Below, piece by piece: positions 1 through 9,259 of a stretch of 64,000 nt of DNA. A program made the position numbers and the translations under genes. Each line of letters starts with the position of its first letter. Within the stretch, counting starts at the first letter, position 1. The stretch is from Serratia sp. AKBS12 (GTDB taxonomy: Bacteria > Pseudomonadota > Gammaproteobacteria > Enterobacterales > Enterobacteriaceae): NCBI RefSeq assembly GCF_024793895.1, contig NZ_JANUSB010000013.1, forward strand, positions 1 to 64,000, given 5' to 3'. A model generated the notes under the pieces. It ran no database searches. It saw nothing but the letters and a program-made list of their open reading frames with translations, and was not told where the DNA came from.

Positions 1-106
1 AGCGCGGTGGTCCCACCTGACCCCATGCCGAACTCAGAAGTGAAACGCCGTAGCGCCGATGGTAGTGTGGGGTCTCCTCATGCGAGAGTAGGACACTGCC
101 AGGCAT
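1..106 (+). rRNA. rrf: 5S ribosomal RNA, 3' part
   Basis: The first 106 bases match enterobacterial 5S rRNA from about its 15th base to the 3' end (CTGCCAGGCAT), so the gene is cut only by the window edge. The 5' bases and the rest of the rrn operon lie to the left. In E. coli one rrn operon ends next to kgtP in the same way, which supports the placement. Short open frames across this stretch are artefacts. Confidence 0.97.
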
Positions 107-118
107 CAAACAAAGTAA

Positions 119-149
119 AAAGCCCTGAACATGCGTTCAGGGCTTTTTA
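119..149 (+). terminator. rrn operon terminator
   Basis: AAAGCCCTGAAC and GTTCAGGGCTTT form a long GC-rich stem closed by a T run, starting 13 bases after the end of 5S rRNA. This is a standard intrinsic terminator for the rRNA operon. Confidence 0.93.
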
Positions 150-263
150 CTTTGTCTGTTATCTGCTGTGCTGCTCGAGCATGGGCATGCGACCCATCCG
201 TCGGGAACGGATGGGAACGCCGCTGGCGGCGGCCCCTCAGGGGTGAGTCTCAGGATGAGACGA

Positions 264-336
264 ATATTGCAGGACACTGCCAGGCATCAAATAAAGTAAA
301 AAGCCCTGAACGCATGTTCAGGGCTTTTTGCATTGG
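264..336 (+). repeat. Duplicated 5S 3' tail plus second terminator
   Basis: The segment GGACACTGCCAGGCATCAAA, followed by AAGTAAAAAGCCCTGAAC and the matching hairpin, repeats the end of the 5S gene and its terminator about 185 bases downstream. Only about 20 bases of 5S are present, so it is a remnant of a lost or recombined second 5S copy and not a working gene. Between the copies lies a strong hairpin (CCCATCCGT / ACGGATGGG, about 191-216). The second terminator is intact and may back up the first. Confidence 0.85.
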
Positions 337-445
337 AAAAAACCGTTCCCTGCTGTAAATTTTGGCCGAACTTTACATTAATTTTTTATTGTCATCACAA
401 TCATGCGGTTTTCAGAACCACGATGTTTATTTTCTTCGCCTGCTA

Positions 446-481
446 ACTTTATTGTTGTTAACTTATAACCAACAATAAAGT
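446..481. promoter_or_regulatory. Perfect 12-bp inverted repeat upstream of kgtP
   Basis: ACTTTATTGTTG at 446-457 is exactly complementary to CAACAATAAAGT at 470-481, with a 12-base AT-rich spacer. It lies 52 bases before the kgtP start codon, in the promoter or leader. It could be a regulator operator or an mRNA hairpin. There is no T run, so it is not a simple terminator. Confidence 0.6.
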
Positions 482-533
482 CACAATTAACGGCAGGATG
501 CCTTTTGACCTCATTTGGCTTGGAGAATATGCG

Positions 534-1838
534 ATGACAGAAACAACCTCAGATGTAGCGGACAATACGGTAGCGGAGGCGCACGATAAGAAACGGCGCA
601 TTTTTGCCATTGTGGGGGCTTCATCAGGCAATCTGGTGGAGTGGTTCGATTTCTACGTTTACTCCTTCTGTTCGATTTACTTTGCTTCATCCTTTTTCCC
701 TGCGGGTAACAGCACCACCCAGTTATTGCAAACCGCCGGCATATTCGCCGCTGGCTTTTTCATGCGTCCGATCGGTGGCTGGCTGTTTGGTTATATTGCT
801 GACAAACATGGTCGTAAGAATTCGATGATGATTTCAGTATGTATGATGTGCGCAGGATCGTTGGCCATTGCCTGTTTACCGGGCTATGCCACGATTGGTT
901 ATTGGGCGCCGGTGTTGCTGCTGGTCGCACGGCTGTTTCAGGGACTGTCGGTGGGAGGCGAGTACGGAACCAGCGCCACCTATATGAGTGAGGTAGCGAT
1001 TGCCGGTCGTCGCGGTTTTTTGGCTTCTTTCCAATATGTTACCCTGATTGGCGGTCAGTTGCTGGCGTTATTGGTTCTGGTGGCGTTGCAACAGGTGCTG
1101 TCTGCCGATGAATTGAAGGCTTGGGGCTGGCGCATCCCGTTTGCGCTCGGCGCGGTGTTGGCGATTGTCGCGCTGTTTCTGCGTCGCGCGTTGAACGAAA
1201 CCTCTGATGCCAAAACCCGTAATCATAAGGACGCGGGGTCGTTAGCCGGGCTGTGGAAGAATCGTCGCGCCTTTTTGATGGTATTGGGTTTTACCGCCGG
1301 CGGCTCGCTGAGTTTCTATACCTTTACCACCTATATGCAAAAATATCTGGTCAATACCGCGGGCATGGACGCCAAGCTGGCCAGCGGGATCATGACCGCC
1401 GCCTTATTTGTCTTTATGCTGCTGCAACCGGTGATTGGTGGTCTGTCTGATCGTATTGGTCGCCGCAATTCAATGCTGACCTTTGCCACCCTGGCAACGC
1501 TGCTGACGGTTCCTATCCTGTTTACGCTAAAAAGCGTCACCAACCCGTATCTGGCGTTTGGCTTGATCGTCGTGGCATTGCTGATCGTCAGTTTTTATAC
1601 CGCCATCAGTGGGCTGCTGAAGGCCGAGATGTTCCCACCGGAGGTGAGGGCACTTGGCGTGGGATTGTCTTATGCGGTAGCCAACGCCATGTTTGGCGGC
1701 TCGGCCGAATACGTGGCGCTGTCGTTGAAGTCGTTTGGTATCGAAAATGCCTTCTTTTGGTATGTGTCCGGCATGTGTCTGTTGGCGTTGATAGTCTCAC
1801 TGCGGCTGCATGCCAAAGGTAAAGAGATCCAGCTCTAG
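534..1838 (+). CDS. kgtP: Alpha-ketoglutarate/H+ permease KgtP
   Basis: Inner-membrane MFS symporter of the metabolite:H+ family, 434 residues, importing 2-oxoglutarate with protons. The N-terminal stretch [18 protein letters not shown] and the loop 2-3 signature ADKHGRKN are typical, and the sequence parallels E. coli KgtP from end to end. The ATG at 534 is preferred over an upstream in-frame ATG at 498: it has GGAG nearby and gives the family's usual length. The gene lies beside 5S rRNA and converges on yfiM, as in E. coli. A perfect 12-bp inverted repeat precedes it and may regulate it. Confidence 0.95.
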   Translation: MTETTSDVADNTVAEAHDKKRRIFAIVGASSGNLVEWFDFYVYSFCSIYFASSFFPAGNSTTQLLQTAGIFAAGFFMRPIGGWLFGYIADKHGRKNSMMISVCMMCAGSLAIACLPGYATIGYWAPVLLLVARLFQGLSVGGEYGTSATYMSEVAIAGRRGFLASFQYVTLIGGQLLALLVLVALQQVLSADELKAWGWRIPFALGAVLAIVALFLRRALNETSDAKTRNHKDAGSLAGLWKNRRAFLMVLGFTAGGSLSFYTFTTYMQKYLVNTAGMDAKLASGIMTAALFVFMLLQPVIGGLSDRIGRRNSMLTFATLATLLTVPILFTLKSVTNPYLAFGLIVVALLIVSFYTAISGLLKAEMFPPEVRALGVGLSYAVANAMFGGSAEYVALSLKSFGIENAFFWYVSGMCLLALIVSLRLHAKGKEIQL

Positions 1839-1839
1839 C

Positions 1840-2169
1840 TTAACGTGTGGCGTGGTAGAGACTATAGCCGGTTGCGGCACCTGCCACGTCCCAGGCGAAG
1901 TCCTTCCAGCTCCAGCCGGAACCGCCTGCGCGACTGTCATACAGCTCTTTGGCGGCGCCTAGCCCGATGGAAAACGCCAGGCCGACGCTGCGGCTGTGAG
2001 GTTCACTCCAGCCCTGGCGATCGCCATAGGCGCTGCCGGCGGCGGCAAAGGCAGCGGAGGCGATGAAATGTTGTGCCTTGTCTTTCCCCGTCCACTCATC
2101 GTTGGCCCAATGGCTACAGCCAGTGAGCAGCAACAGGGGAAGCAGAACAGCCGATCGCAGCGAACGCAT
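1840..2169 (-). CDS. yfiM: YfiM family lipoprotein (DUF2279)
   Basis: A 109-residue predicted lipoprotein with a short signal peptide ending in the lipobox LLTGC (cysteine near residue 18). The mature part has the DKAQHF start and the glycine-rich, weakly hydrophobic helices of DUF2279 proteins. Cellular role unknown. It converges on kgtP with a one-base gap and follows pssA after a terminator, the same order as in E. coli. Confidence 0.9.
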   Translation of the reverse strand: MRSLRSAVLLPLLLLTGCSHWANDEWTGKDKAQHFIASAAFAAAGSAYGDRQGWSEPHSRSVGLAFSIGLGAAKELYDSRAGGSGWSWKDFAWDVAGAATGYSLYHATR

Positions 2170-2197
2170 AATGAAAACATCCTGTTGTCATGGCGCA

Positions 2198-2222
2198 TAA
2201 AAAACCCCAGCCTCGCCGGGGT
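2198..2222 (-). terminator. Terminator after pssA
   Basis: On the minus strand CCCCGGCGAGGCTGGGG is followed by TTTTTT, a compact hairpin and T run just downstream of the pssA stop codon and upstream of yfiM. Confidence 0.85.
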
Positions 2223-2245
2223 CGATTAAAACAAGTATAGCTGGA

Positions 2246-3601
2246 TTAAAGTATACGACTTATCAATCGGTCAATGCGGATCCGACGCAAACGGCGGATT
2301 AGCTTGCGCACTTTGATCGGATACTGCTGAATACTTTGCAGTTCCTGGAAGTGGCTCACCACGGTGGTATGGGTGCGGATGCATGCCAACTCTCTGTGGC
2401 GCTGCTCGCGCATTTCCTGCTTGGGATCGTGGATCAGGATGGCATTTTCCAGATCGAGGCGCCAGGCGCGCGGATTCAGGTTATTGCCGGTGATCAGCTG
2501 CCATTCATCATCAACCCACATGCCTTTTAAATGGTAGCTGTTCTCTCCGTCTTTCCACAGGCGAACAATCAGTTGCCCAGTATCGATATAACGCTGCAAG
2601 CGCGTCAGAAAGCGGCGCAGGTTGATTTCGTACAGATATGGCAGCGCGCCGATGATCTTGAACGGCTGGTCTTCCGGGATATAAAAATCGTTGGCGGTTT
2701 TATCACCGACGATAATTTCTACCTGTTTACCCTGGCGCAGCAGATAAATGATATTGCGCACCAGCAACGCCGGCAGGTTGAAGTACGGCGTGCACAGCGT
2801 CAGTTTTTGGTCGGCACAGGCCATCAGGTGATGAATGGTTTTGTTCAGTACGCTTTGCTTGCCCAGGCCCACCAGTGGCGTGACTGCCAGTTCATCATTA
2901 CCTGCCTTGCCACGGAAGTGATAGCCCGCTCGGCGTAGCGCAAAGCGAAAGTTCCGCGTTTCGTTTTTGATCTCCGGGCTGGTGGGACGATCGCAGCGAT
3001 CGAGGCGTTGCACGGCACCTGCGGTCAGCAAATGCTGTTTGATGTAATCGATCATGGTATCAGCCAGCACGTCGTTGGTAATCAACTGGTAACGATCGTA
3101 ACGGTATTTTTCATGCTGATGCAGATACACGTCGTTAATGCTGGCACCGCTATAAATCACGGTGTCATCAATGACAAAACCCTTCAGGTGCAGTACGCCC
3201 ATTGCTTCGCGGGTATTCACCGGCACGCCGTATACCGGGACCGGTGCGTCAGGGTGCTGGTCTGCCATTGAACAGTACCAATCGGCATTGGTATTGGTCG
3301 CCTCGGCGCCAATGCGTCCACGTTGTGCGCGGTGCCAGTCGACCAGCACGCAAACTTCCAGTTCAGGGCGGTTTTGCTTGGCAAGATACAGCGCGTTCAG
3401 AATATCGCGGCCGGCATCATCGTGTTCCAGATACAGGGCTACCAGATAAATGCGTTGCGTCGCGTTGGCGATAGCATTGAGCAGGGTGGCGCGATAATCA
3501 GACGGCGTGTATAGAGTACGGACATCGGCCACCGTCTGGGGGAGTTTTGGCAATTGTGCAAGGTGTTGTTGATGTTTGCTACGTTTAAATTTTGACAACA
3601 T
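2246..3601 (-). CDS. pssA: Phosphatidylserine synthase PssA
   Basis: CDP-diacylglycerol--serine O-phosphatidyltransferase, 451 residues. It makes phosphatidylserine from CDP-diacylglycerol and serine, the first committed step to phosphatidylethanolamine. It is the Gram-negative type in the phospholipase D superfamily, with two HKD-like motifs: HLKGFVIDD near residue 138 and YHLKGMWVDD near 356. The basic C-terminus (KLIRRLRRIRIDRLISRIL) suits a peripheral, ribosome- and membrane-associated enzyme. I take the second of two adjacent ATGs as start by analogy with E. coli. Confidence 0.96.
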   Translation of the reverse strand: MLSKFKRSKHQQHLAQLPKLPQTVADVRTLYTPSDYRATLLNAIANATQRIYLVALYLEHDDAGRDILNALYLAKQNRPELEVCVLVDWHRAQRGRIGAEATNTNADWYCSMADQHPDAPVPVYGVPVNTREAMGVLHLKGFVIDDTVIYSGASINDVYLHQHEKYRYDRYQLITNDVLADTMIDYIKQHLLTAGAVQRLDRCDRPTSPEIKNETRNFRFALRRAGYHFRGKAGNDELAVTPLVGLGKQSVLNKTIHHLMACADQKLTLCTPYFNLPALLVRNIIYLLRQGKQVEIIVGDKTANDFYIPEDQPFKIIGALPYLYEINLRRFLTRLQRYIDTGQLIVRLWKDGENSYHLKGMWVDDEWQLITGNNLNPRAWRLDLENAILIHDPKQEMREQRHRELACIRTHTTVVSHFQELQSIQQYPIKVRKLIRRLRRIRIDRLISRIL

Positions 3602-3754
3602 CACAGTGCGCTTCTTCTCTCATAATTAGATGGCCGGAACGCCACATGCATTAAAACATTAAAATAAATAATCGGGCGATAATACCACTAGTTGCCTCGA
3701 TTGTGCGTATGTTTTGGCGTTAAGTAATGGATTCGTAGCGCATTGCGACGCCGG

Positions 3755-6406
3755 TCACTTCTCCGTGCCAGTCCGTAGCGGCAGGGTCAAATTGACGATG
3801 CCGTCTTCAAGCTGCACGTCAACCGTAAAGCCCAGCTTTTCGGCCAACGCCACCATACCGCGATTATTCGGCATGGTGATGCCGGTAAGGCGCAGCAGGC
3901 CGTGACTGTGCGCGTAACCGATCAGCTTTTCCAACAGCTGACGACCCAACCCCAACCCCTTGAGGTCAGAACGCACCAGGACGGCGAATTCGGCATCGGT
4001 GTTGTCGGGGTCAGACATCGCGCGCGTTACGCCGATAATTTCGTCCCCCTGGCGAACGGCAACAAAAGCCATCTCCCGATCGTAGTCGATCTGCGTCATG
4101 TTAGCCAAATCGTCATGAGTGAACTCGTTGATCTCGCTGAAATAGCGATAATAAAGATCTTCTTTGGTGACGCGATCGATAAAGTGTTTCAACGCCGGCT
4201 CGTCTTCCGGCAGGATCGGCCGGAACAGACAGTGCGATCCGTCTTTCAGCGTGATGGTTTCTTCCAGTTCATGCGGGTAGGGGCGTATCGCCAGTCGGGC
4301 CTGCGGATCGCCGCTAAACGGTGCCAGCTGCATGGAAACGTCGAGTAAGGTGAATTCGTCGCCAGCGGCCAGCACCGGGTGAATATCCAGCCGAGTAATT
4401 TCCGGGCAGTCGAGGATCAGGTTGGAAACCTGCACCAATAGTCGGCTGAGGCCGGGGATATCCAACGGGCGCAAGGCGCTGCGACCACGGATCTTGCCGC
4501 CTTTCACCGCCTGCAACACCAGATAGCGCGCCAATGCCATGTTGAGCGGCGGCAGGGCAACCGCCACCTGATTTTCCTGACGCCATTCGAGGCCGCCTTC
4601 GCCCAGCATAATCAGTGGACCGAAGATCGGATCCTGCTCCACCGCGATACGCAACTCTTGCGCTCCGGCGCGATTCGCCATGCTCTGCACCAACAGGCCG
4701 TGGATCCTGGCCTGCGGGTAGGTACGTTTCACTCGATCGAGGATGGCGTCTGCGGCGCGCTGCACTTCAACCGCCGTACGCAGATAGAGCATTACGCCCT
4801 GAACCTCCGACTTGTGCGGGATATCAGGCGAACGCAGCTTCAATGCGACCGGATAGCCAATCTGCTCGGCGATATGCACCGCTTCGGCGCTATCACCGGC
4901 AATCCAGGTGGGCAACGTGCTGAGACCATAGGCTTGCAGGATCGGCTGTACCTCATGCGTATCGAGCTGGCTGGCGCCCTCCGCCAGCGCCTGGTGAATC
5001 AGCTGATGTGCTTCGGCAGCGTTGGCCGTCAGGCCGATGGGTAGCGCGGGCGTTTCCTTCAACTGCTTCTGATTGCGGCGATACTCCACCATATGCATAA
5101 ATGCCGTCACCGCCCCTTCCGGAGTGCGGTAGGTGGGAATGCCAGCTTCGGTAAACAGCCGCCGTGCCTCCTGTGAAGAATACTCGCCGCACCAGTTGGT
5201 TAACAGTGTAATGCGTTTGCCACGTGGATGGCGGCGGATGGCATCAATCAGCGTCTCGGCGGTGTCGGTGCCCGGTGCGGCGGCGCTGGGGGCATGGATC
5301 AGCAGCAATGCATCGTAATCCGTACTGTCGAGCAGGGCTTCGAGTGCAGCCAGATAACGGGCCGGCGTCGCGTCGTCTCGCAGATCGAGCGGGTTGCCGA
5401 GGTGGCTAAACTCCGGCAGCGCTTTGCCGATTGTTGTCTGGGTGGCCTCGCCCGGAACCGCCAGTTTGCCATTGCGGCGCAGCAGTTCATCCAGCGCCAT
5501 TGCCGCCGGCGCTGCGCCGTTACTGACAATCATCAGGCGTTCGCCACGCAGCGGGTGCATGTGGCTCAGGGTTTCCACCGCAGAAAACAGCTCGTGGGTG
5601 TCCTGTACCCGCAACAGCCCGGCGCGTTGTATTGCCGCATCGTAGGCTGCGTCCAATCCTTGCTGGCTATTGAGCAGGCGCTGTGCCTGCTGGCTACGGC
5701 CACTCTTGATCACCAGAATGGGTTTATTGCGTGAGGCGCTGCGCGATGCCGACAAAAAGCGGCGGGCATCGTTGATATTTTCCAGATACAGCAAAATGGC
5801 GCTGGTTTTACCGTCGCGTGCCAAAAAGTCCAGCAGATCGTCAACGTCGATATCCAGGCTATCGCCGAGTGCGATGAAATAAGAGAAACCGACTTCACGC
5901 TGCTGCGCCCAGTCAAGAATGGTGTTGGCCACCGCGGCGGATTGTGAAATAAACGCCAGTTTGCCTTTTTGGATTGGTACCGGCGAGAAACTGGCGTTGA
6001 TGCCTTGCCACGGCGCCAGCAACCCCAGGCTATTGGGGCCGAGCAGACGCATGGCGTAACGCTGTGCACAGGCTTTCAGTTGCGGGAACTGCTCCGGCGG
6101 TGACGACAGCACAATGGCAGTTTTGCAGCCGCGTTCGCCGAGCGCTTCAAGGATCTCCAGATTACGGCGAGCGTGGGTGCAGAGTACGGCGAGGTCGGGC
6201 GTTAACGGCAGGCTGGCGACGTCAGGATAGGCCATTACGCCACATACTGCGTGATAACGCGGTGTGACCGGTAATACCGGGCCGCTGAAGCCGCCGTTCA
6301 ACAGATTGCGCATCATCAGGAATCCGGCACGTCCAGGCTGTTGAGATGCGCCAACCACGGTAATCGATTTTGGACGCAAAAGCGCTTCCAGGCCTCGCTG
6401 GCTCAT
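3755..6406 (-). CDS. patZ: Protein lysine acetyltransferase PatZ/Pka
   Basis: An 883-residue enzyme that acetylates lysines with acetyl-CoA; in E. coli and Salmonella it down-regulates acetyl-CoA synthetase. Visible architecture: an N-terminal CoA-binding/Rossmann domain (SITVVGASQQPGRAGF near residue 14), ligase-like domains to about 450, an ATP-grasp-like subdomain at about 480-700, and a C-terminal GNAT domain from about 725. The GNAT acetyl-CoA loop is LKGLGLGRQLLEKL. Length and order match the E. coli YfiQ type. It stands alone between pssA and tapT. Confidence 0.95.
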   Translation of the reverse strand: MSQRGLEALLRPKSITVVGASQQPGRAGFLMMRNLLNGGFSGPVLPVTPRYHAVCGVMAYPDVASLPLTPDLAVLCTHARRNLEILEALGERGCKTAIVLSSPPEQFPQLKACAQRYAMRLLGPNSLGLLAPWQGINASFSPVPIQKGKLAFISQSAAVANTILDWAQQREVGFSYFIALGDSLDIDVDDLLDFLARDGKTSAILLYLENINDARRFLSASRSASRNKPILVIKSGRSQQAQRLLNSQQGLDAAYDAAIQRAGLLRVQDTHELFSAVETLSHMHPLRGERLMIVSNGAAPAAMALDELLRRNGKLAVPGEATQTTIGKALPEFSHLGNPLDLRDDATPARYLAALEALLDSTDYDALLLIHAPSAAAPGTDTAETLIDAIRRHPRGKRITLLTNWCGEYSSQEARRLFTEAGIPTYRTPEGAVTAFMHMVEYRRNQKQLKETPALPIGLTANAAEAHQLIHQALAEGASQLDTHEVQPILQAYGLSTLPTWIAGDSAEAVHIAEQIGYPVALKLRSPDIPHKSEVQGVMLYLRTAVEVQRAADAILDRVKRTYPQARIHGLLVQSMANRAGAQELRIAVEQDPIFGPLIMLGEGGLEWRQENQVAVALPPLNMALARYLVLQAVKGGKIRGRSALRPLDIPGLSRLLVQVSNLILDCPEITRLDIHPVLAAGDEFTLLDVSMQLAPFSGDPQARLAIRPYPHELEETITLKDGSHCLFRPILPEDEPALKHFIDRVTKEDLYYRYFSEINEFTHDDLANMTQIDYDREMAFVAVRQGDEIIGVTRAMSDPDNTDAEFAVLVRSDLKGLGLGRQLLEKLIGYAHSHGLLRLTGITMPNNRGMVALAEKLGFTVDVQLEDGIVNLTLPLRTGTEK

Positions 6407-6551
6407 AACCTCACTCCTTAGCGGAAACGTTGTTGCCTGATTCTATACCCTTCATTCCCTGCGCTGTATCTTTGTTGGTCACCTTTGCTCGCTCCGGTCA
6501 CAGAGTTGACGTCGTTTTGCTGACGTGCCCGGTTTCGCGCGGTGGTTCAGT

Positions 6552-7241
6552 TCAGCAAGGAGCGCTTTGCGATGCTGGTCGGGTTGGTTTACCAGCCAGA
6601 TATTGCTGGCGGAAATAACTGAAGTGTTGACTGAGACCCAGCGCCGCGGCGCTGTCGCCCGCCTGGAACAGCAAGGCTGCGGCTACTTCGGCGGTACAAT
6701 GCTGTTCTGCGCGGCTGGCTTCGCGCAGTTGGTAGTCGGAGGCGGCGGCGACGTTCAGTGAAAACACCGGGAAGCGATCGAGATACGGGCTTTTGCGAAA
6801 CATTTTGCGCGCCTCGGCCCAGGTACCGTCGAGCATGATAAACAGCGGCGGTTTGCCGTTGGCGGGCAATTCGCTGCATACCGGGCGTTGAGGATCGGCG
6901 TAGGATGCCGGGAACACCACATAGGGCTGACGCTCAGGATCGTTGATCGCAGCCAGCAGCGCAGGATCGATGTCGGTGCGGGACCAGAGAAACGCCTGGG
7001 TTTCCGGCAGAATATCGGCGATTAGCCGGCCGGTGTTACTGGGTTTTAACGGTTCGGCGCCAAACATGACCAGGCAGAAGCGGCTGGTGGCCTGCTGCGG
7101 GGTGATGGTATCGCAAAGGCAGTTCTTTTGCGGCAACAGGCAGCCCTGACAACGCGCCACGCGGCAGCCGCGCGCCAGAAACGGGCGGGTGGAACGGTCC
7201 AAACGGAATTGTCGCAGGCGAAGTACGGCGTTGTCGGTCAT
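6552..7241 (-). CDS. tapT: tRNA acp3U47 aminocarboxypropyltransferase TapT
   Basis: A DTW-domain protein of 229 residues (YfiP family), which transfers the 3-amino-3-carboxypropyl group of SAM to uridine 47 of tRNA. The family signature is seen as LDGTWAEARKMF, and a cysteine cluster CQGCLLPQKNCLC near the N-terminus probably binds zinc. The ATG at 7241 is chosen over one 24 bases upstream because MTDNAVL matches the E. coli N-terminus. It lies between trxC and patZ, as in E. coli. Confidence 0.93.
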   Translation of the reverse strand: MTDNAVLRLRQFRLDRSTRPFLARGCRVARCQGCLLPQKNCLCDTITPQQATSRFCLVMFGAEPLKPSNTGRLIADILPETQAFLWSRTDIDPALLAAINDPERQPYVVFPASYADPQRPVCSELPANGKPPLFIMLDGTWAEARKMFRKSPYLDRFPVFSLNVAAASDYQLREASRAEQHCTAEVAAALLFQAGDSAAALGLSQHFSYFRQQYLAGKPTRPASQSAPC

Positions 7242-7274
7242 AGCAGTCCTGAATAAAACCGCCATTGTAGCGTA

Positions 7275-7306
7275 GAAAAAAGCCCGGCGGGAGAGTGCGC
7301 GGGCTT
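7275..7306 (-). terminator. Terminator after trxC
   Basis: Reading the minus strand, AAGCCCG and CGGGCTT flank a short loop and are followed by a run of six T. It sits between trxC and tapT, which separates their transcripts. Confidence 0.75.
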
Positions 7307-7361
7307 AAGTTCGCCTGGCCGCCGTACATAAATGGGCGGCGGCGTGCAGGGGTTTTTTGCG

Positions 7362-7781
7362 TTAGACTAGCTCATTGAGCCAATTGTCAAATGGCGCTTT
7401 GGGCAGGGCACCGTTGAGCATGTCGACCATCTTCCCGTCACGGAAGAGCATAATGGTCGGAATGCTGCGGATGCGGAAATGGGCACTCAGCTCTGGTTCG
7501 GCTTCGGTGTTGATCTTGACGAAACGGACTTTGCCGGCGCGTTCTTCGGCCGCGTCTTCGAAAATCGGCGCAAAGTTGCGACACGGCCCACACCACGGCG
7601 CCCAGAAATCGACCACGATCGGCAGATCGTCTTTTAATAGTTGATCAAAGGTCGCGCTGGTGGCGTTGATGACCTCACCGTCGAATAATTCATGGCCACA
7701 GCGACCGCACTTGGCGCCGTCAGCCAGACGATCTTCCGGGACGCGATTGGTGGCATTACACGCTGCACAAACTGTATTCAT
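7362..7781 (-). CDS. trxC: Thioredoxin 2 (TrxC)
   Basis: A 139-residue cytoplasmic thiol-disulfide reductase. It has the zinc-binding N-terminal extension typical of thioredoxin 2 (two CxxC pairs, CAAC and CGRC) followed by a thioredoxin domain with active site WCGPC. The start at 7781 ([18 protein letters not shown]) is the family start; an upstream ATG would add nine unrelated residues. It is transcribed away from yfiF across about 330 bases. OxyR controls the E. coli gene, but I see no clear OxyR site. Confidence 0.95.
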   Translation of the reverse strand: MNTVCAACNATNRVPEDRLADGAKCGRCGHELFDGEVINATSATFDQLLKDDLPIVVDFWAPWCGPCRNFAPIFEDAAEERAGKVRFVKINTEAEPELSAHFRIRSIPTIMLFRDGKMVDMLNGALPKAPFDNWLNELV

Positions 7782-8111
7782 GGTTACCTCGGATACGCAA
7801 GCTGGCATACCGCCCCGGCAGGGCGCAGGTATGTTTCTTTAATGGTATTTATTATCGTTAAAATGACGTGATAGAACAAAGCGGTTTGTTCAATGAATTT
7901 AATAGTCGGGGGCTTTTATAGCCGTCATACTGCGCATGTATCTCGGTCGGCGCCGATGGCTAGGCTCGGCAAGGGATCCTGCCCCGTGCGGGCAGGGATA
8001 CGCGCGGGTGCTGCGGCGATGCGGCGTGAATTATGGCGCATGGTGCAAGTTAGTGGCTAAGTGTACCGACATCAGGTAATCTTCGCGCCCTGCGCGTTGG
8101 TGGAGAAGACA
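7782..8111. other. Divergent intergenic region trxC/yfiF
   Basis: These 330 bases hold no convincing gene. They must contain the promoters of both divergent genes. A GC hairpin (CCTGCCCCGTGCGGGCAGG, about 7978-7996) lies in the middle without a T run. No operator could be assigned. Confidence 0.5.
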
Positions 8112-9200
8112 ATGAACGATTCATTTAGTGGCAAGAACGGTAAAGTTAAAGTGATGTACGTCCGCAGTGACGACGACAACGGCGACGACCGTAACAAAAA
8201 CAAACGTCCGGCAGGCAAGGGCCGTCCGGCAGACAATGCGCGCGGCGCCCGTAGCGGCCAGGATAAACCGCGTGGCGGCAACGATCGTCGCACCAGCGAT
8301 TCGCGCCGCAGTGATGGCGATCGTCCTCGTCGCCCGGCGCGCAGCGAAGAGCGCGGTGGCCATGATTCACCGTGGAAAACCGTGTCCCGCGCCCCGGACG
8401 ACGAAGCGGCGTTCGATCACGGTGGTATCAGCGGCAAAAGTTTTATCGATCCGGAGCAGCTGCGCCGCCAACGCGCGGAAGAAACGCGCGTCTACGGTGA
8501 AAATGCCTGTCAGGCCCTGTTCGCCAGCCGTCCGGACGCCATCGTGCGTGCCTGGTTCGTGCAGTCGGTCACGCCGCGTTTCCGTGAAGCGCTGCGCTGG
8601 ATGGCGGCCAACCGCAAGGCTTACCACGTGGTGGATGAAGAAGAGCTGGCGAAGGCGTCCGGTACCGAACACCACGGCGGCGTGTGCTTCCTGATCAAAA
8701 AGCGTCAGGGGCTGGATGCGCAGACCTATCTGCAAAGCGCGCCGGCAAAAGACTGCGTGCTGGCGCTGGAAGAGGTCGGCAATCCGCACAACCTGGGCGC
8801 TATCGTGCGTTCATGCGCACATTTCGGTGTGAACGGCGTATTGTTGCAGGATCCGGCGCTGCTGGAGTCTGGCGCAGCGGTGCGTACTGCCGAAGGTGGT
8901 GCGGAGCACATCAAGGCGATCAATGCGGATGATTTCCTGTCGGTGCTGGATACCTTCCGTAAGGCTGGCTATACCATCGTCACTACCTCCAGCCATAAGG
9001 GTACCACGCTGGCGCAGGCCAAGCTGCCGGCCAAAATGGTACTGGTGCTGGGTCAGGAGCGCGACGGTCTGAGCGACAGCGCATGGCAGCAGGGCGACAT
9101 GAGCATCTCCATCGGGGGGACCGGCAAGGTGGAAAGCCTCAACGTATCGGTGGCAACCGGCATTCTGCTGGCCGACTGGTGGCGTCAGAACCAGGCATAA
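8112..9200 (+). CDS. yfiF: TrmH/SpoU family RNA methyltransferase YfiF
   Basis: A predicted tRNA/rRNA 2'-O-methyltransferase of 362 residues. About 110 N-terminal residues are basic, Arg/Asp/Gly-rich and probably disordered. A SpoU substrate-binding domain and a knotted SPOUT catalytic domain follow, with motifs [26 protein letters not shown] and [12 protein letters not shown]. The ATG at 8112 follows GGAGAAG at good spacing and matches the E. coli start ([20 protein letters not shown]). The exact RNA target is not shown by the sequence. Confidence 0.92.
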   Translation: MNDSFSGKNGKVKVMYVRSDDDNGDDRNKNKRPAGKGRPADNARGARSGQDKPRGGNDRRTSDSRRSDGDRPRRPARSEERGGHDSPWKTVSRAPDDEAAFDHGGISGKSFIDPEQLRRQRAEETRVYGENACQALFASRPDAIVRAWFVQSVTPRFREALRWMAANRKAYHVVDEEELAKASGTEHHGGVCFLIKKRQGLDAQTYLQSAPAKDCVLALEEVGNPHNLGAIVRSCAHFGVNGVLLQDPALLESGAAVRTAEGGAEHIKAINADDFLSVLDTFRKAGYTIVTTSSHKGTTLAQAKLPAKMVLVLGQERDGLSDSAWQQGDMSISIGGTGKVESLNVSVATGILLADWWRQNQA

Positions 9201-9221
9201 TTGCGGTTTTCGCATAAAGAA

Positions 9222-9247
9222 ACGGGCGCTCTTGAGCGCCCGTTTTA
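9222..9247. terminator. Bidirectional terminator yfiF/emrB
   Basis: ACGGGCGCTCTTGAGCGCCCGT forms an 11-base hairpin arm pair with T-rich sequence on the right and A-rich sequence on the left. It can stop both the rightward yfiF transcript and the leftward emr operon. Confidence 0.85.
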
Positions 9248-9259
9248 TTTGGTTTGCGA

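Noticed and set aside
7-358. Two short overlapping open frames at the left edge
   Set aside because: They run through 5S rRNA and the terminator repeats and have no ribosome-binding site or protein-like composition.
1845-6267. Many plus-strand frames opposite pssA and patZ, some over 100 codons
   Set aside because: They are antisense frames favoured by GC-rich codons; the minus-strand genes are clear full-length family members.
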